Of a DNA stretch of 32,649 bases, positions 31,702 through 32,649 are shown in pieces. Source of the DNA: Hymenoscyphus infarciens (lineage: Eukaryota; Ascomycota; Leotiomycetes; Helotiales; Helotiaceae); NCBI GenBank assembly GCA_001414345.1, contig LLCB01000468.1, forward strand, positions 1-32,649, read 5' to 3'. Below the pieces are notes generated by a model, which was not told the origin of the DNA, made no database searches, and was given only the letters and a program-made list of their open reading frames with translations. The position numbers and the translations under genes are program-made. Positions within the stretch are counted from its first letter, which is position 1; every line of letters begins with the position of its first letter.

Positions 31702-32649
31702 TTAGCGACCCTCTCGGACATTTTGGAAAATCGACTTTTTACGCCTAAATATATTATAATTCAACGTACTCCACCACCACCTTTTATACTTAACTATACT
31801 TTAATGTTAATAGAGTTACTTATTAAGGCTATTTAATTATACTAAAATTATATATACTCGATTAGTATAGAAGTTCTAGTTATTAAAAAGATAGAATTTA
31901 AGATTCTTACTCTTATACTCTAGAACCTACTATTATATACTAGCTATTAGTAACTCTCTTAGACATTTTAGAAAATCAGCTTTTTATACTCTTCTAATAC
32001 TAAATATTACTATAACTATACTACTATCTTTTAAATTATATATTAAAGCTATTTAAATATACTAAAAGTATATATAGATAATAAACTATAGTATTATTAG
32101 TAGCTAAAAACTAGCCTTTCTCTCTTTTCTAGTAAAACTCTAGAAACTTAAAATTAACTTATTCTAAAAGACTAAGCTTAAAGTATATTCTACTATTATT
32201 CTCTCTTTTTATTTTCTTCTTTTCTTTTTTATTAAATTTAATATATTACTTTTAAATATTTTATAAAAGCTAGTTAAACTTTATATTTATAATAATATTC
32301 TCTTTATACTCTCTATAATAATAGTTAGGCTTCTAAATATTATTATTATCTATATTAGATTAGGTTTATTTTTAATCTTTTATTATTATCTAGCTCTTTA
32401 GTTATATTATAAAAGAAGCTAATTTATTCTTTTTCTAAGTATTAGGCTTAGTAATAGTATATATTATTCTAGTCTATATACTCTTATATATCTCTTTACT
32501 AGTAGTATATAATTTATACTATTATATCTATTATAATATCTAAGCTTACTATCTCTCTCTTTCTTTATCTTAAGTATAAGCGTCTATATAATATTAATTA
32601 GTTTCTTCTCTTTTATAAGTATAACTAATTCCTTTATTTAGTAAATATA
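31702..32649. repeat. AT-rich, RIP-mutated repeat block with two direct copies, running off the right edge
   Basis: Copy 1 starts at 31702 (TTAGCGACCCTCTCGGACAT) and copy 2 at 31947 (TTAGTAACTCTCTTAGACAT). They stay alignable over about 120 bp, to the shared GCTATTTAA...ATACTAAAA...TATATATA stretch, with an indel of about 25 bp. Differences are almost all C-to-T or G-to-A towards copy 2, the mark of repeat-induced point mutation. After 32100 the block is nearly pure A/T, with no coding frame. The parent element cannot be identified. Confidence 0.75.

Noticed and set aside
1..32649. tRNA or rRNA genes
   Set aside because: I found no convincing tRNA arm pattern or rRNA core motif by eye; a covariance-model scan would be needed to exclude them.

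Overview
The window is genomic DNA from a filamentous ascomycete (Pezizomycotina). Genes are split by short introns of about 50-125 bp with GTAAGT/GTATGT-type donors, CTAAC/CTAAT-type branch sites and YAG acceptors. The gene families are typical of mould genomes: HET-domain, Spherulin 4, HapX, fungal S41 peptidase and secreted RNase T2. Two blocks of very AT-rich DNA carry mutations of the kind left by repeat-induced point mutation (RIP). The species cannot be fixed from the sequence; a leotiomycete or related class is only a guess.

Left third (1-13432): this looks like part of a galactosaminogalactan-type (GAG/Pel-like) exopolysaccharide locus. Two Spherulin-4 (GH135) genes lie in tandem on the minus strand. 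The first is cut by the window edge; the second is complete and membrane-anchored. Across a 2.07-kb divergent promoter lies a very large plus-strand gene of ten exons (2852 aa by my splicing), a multi-pass membrane protein ending in a GT4 glycosyltransferase domain. The same pairing of an Sph3-type hydrolase with a giant GT4 membrane protein defines the Aspergillus GAG cluster. The other known members (UDP-glucose 4-epimerase, deacetylase, GH114 galactosaminidase) are not in the window and might lie beyond the left edge.

Middle (13433-16770): a small low-complexity ORF broken by one in-frame stop, then a repeat-rich gap. The gap holds a candidate 0.85-kb terminal-inverted-repeat element built of heptamer and octamer satellites, followed by an AT-rich relic.

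Right half (16771-30766): a secreted S41-family peptidase (seven exons), a HET-domain protein (two exons), a VPS62/DUF946 protein (one exon), an antisense C-terminal relic of a second HET gene, a gene-poor stretch with a recurring GGTTACCC motif, a secreted RNase T2 (four exons, minus) and hapX, the bZIP iron regulator (one exon, minus). A perfect SreA-type GATA site lies about 255 bp upstream of the hapX start. The window ends in an AT-rich block with two direct repeat copies that differ almost only by C-to-T and G-to-A changes.

All gene models were spliced by eye. Each complete multi-exon model closes in frame, but none has transcript support.
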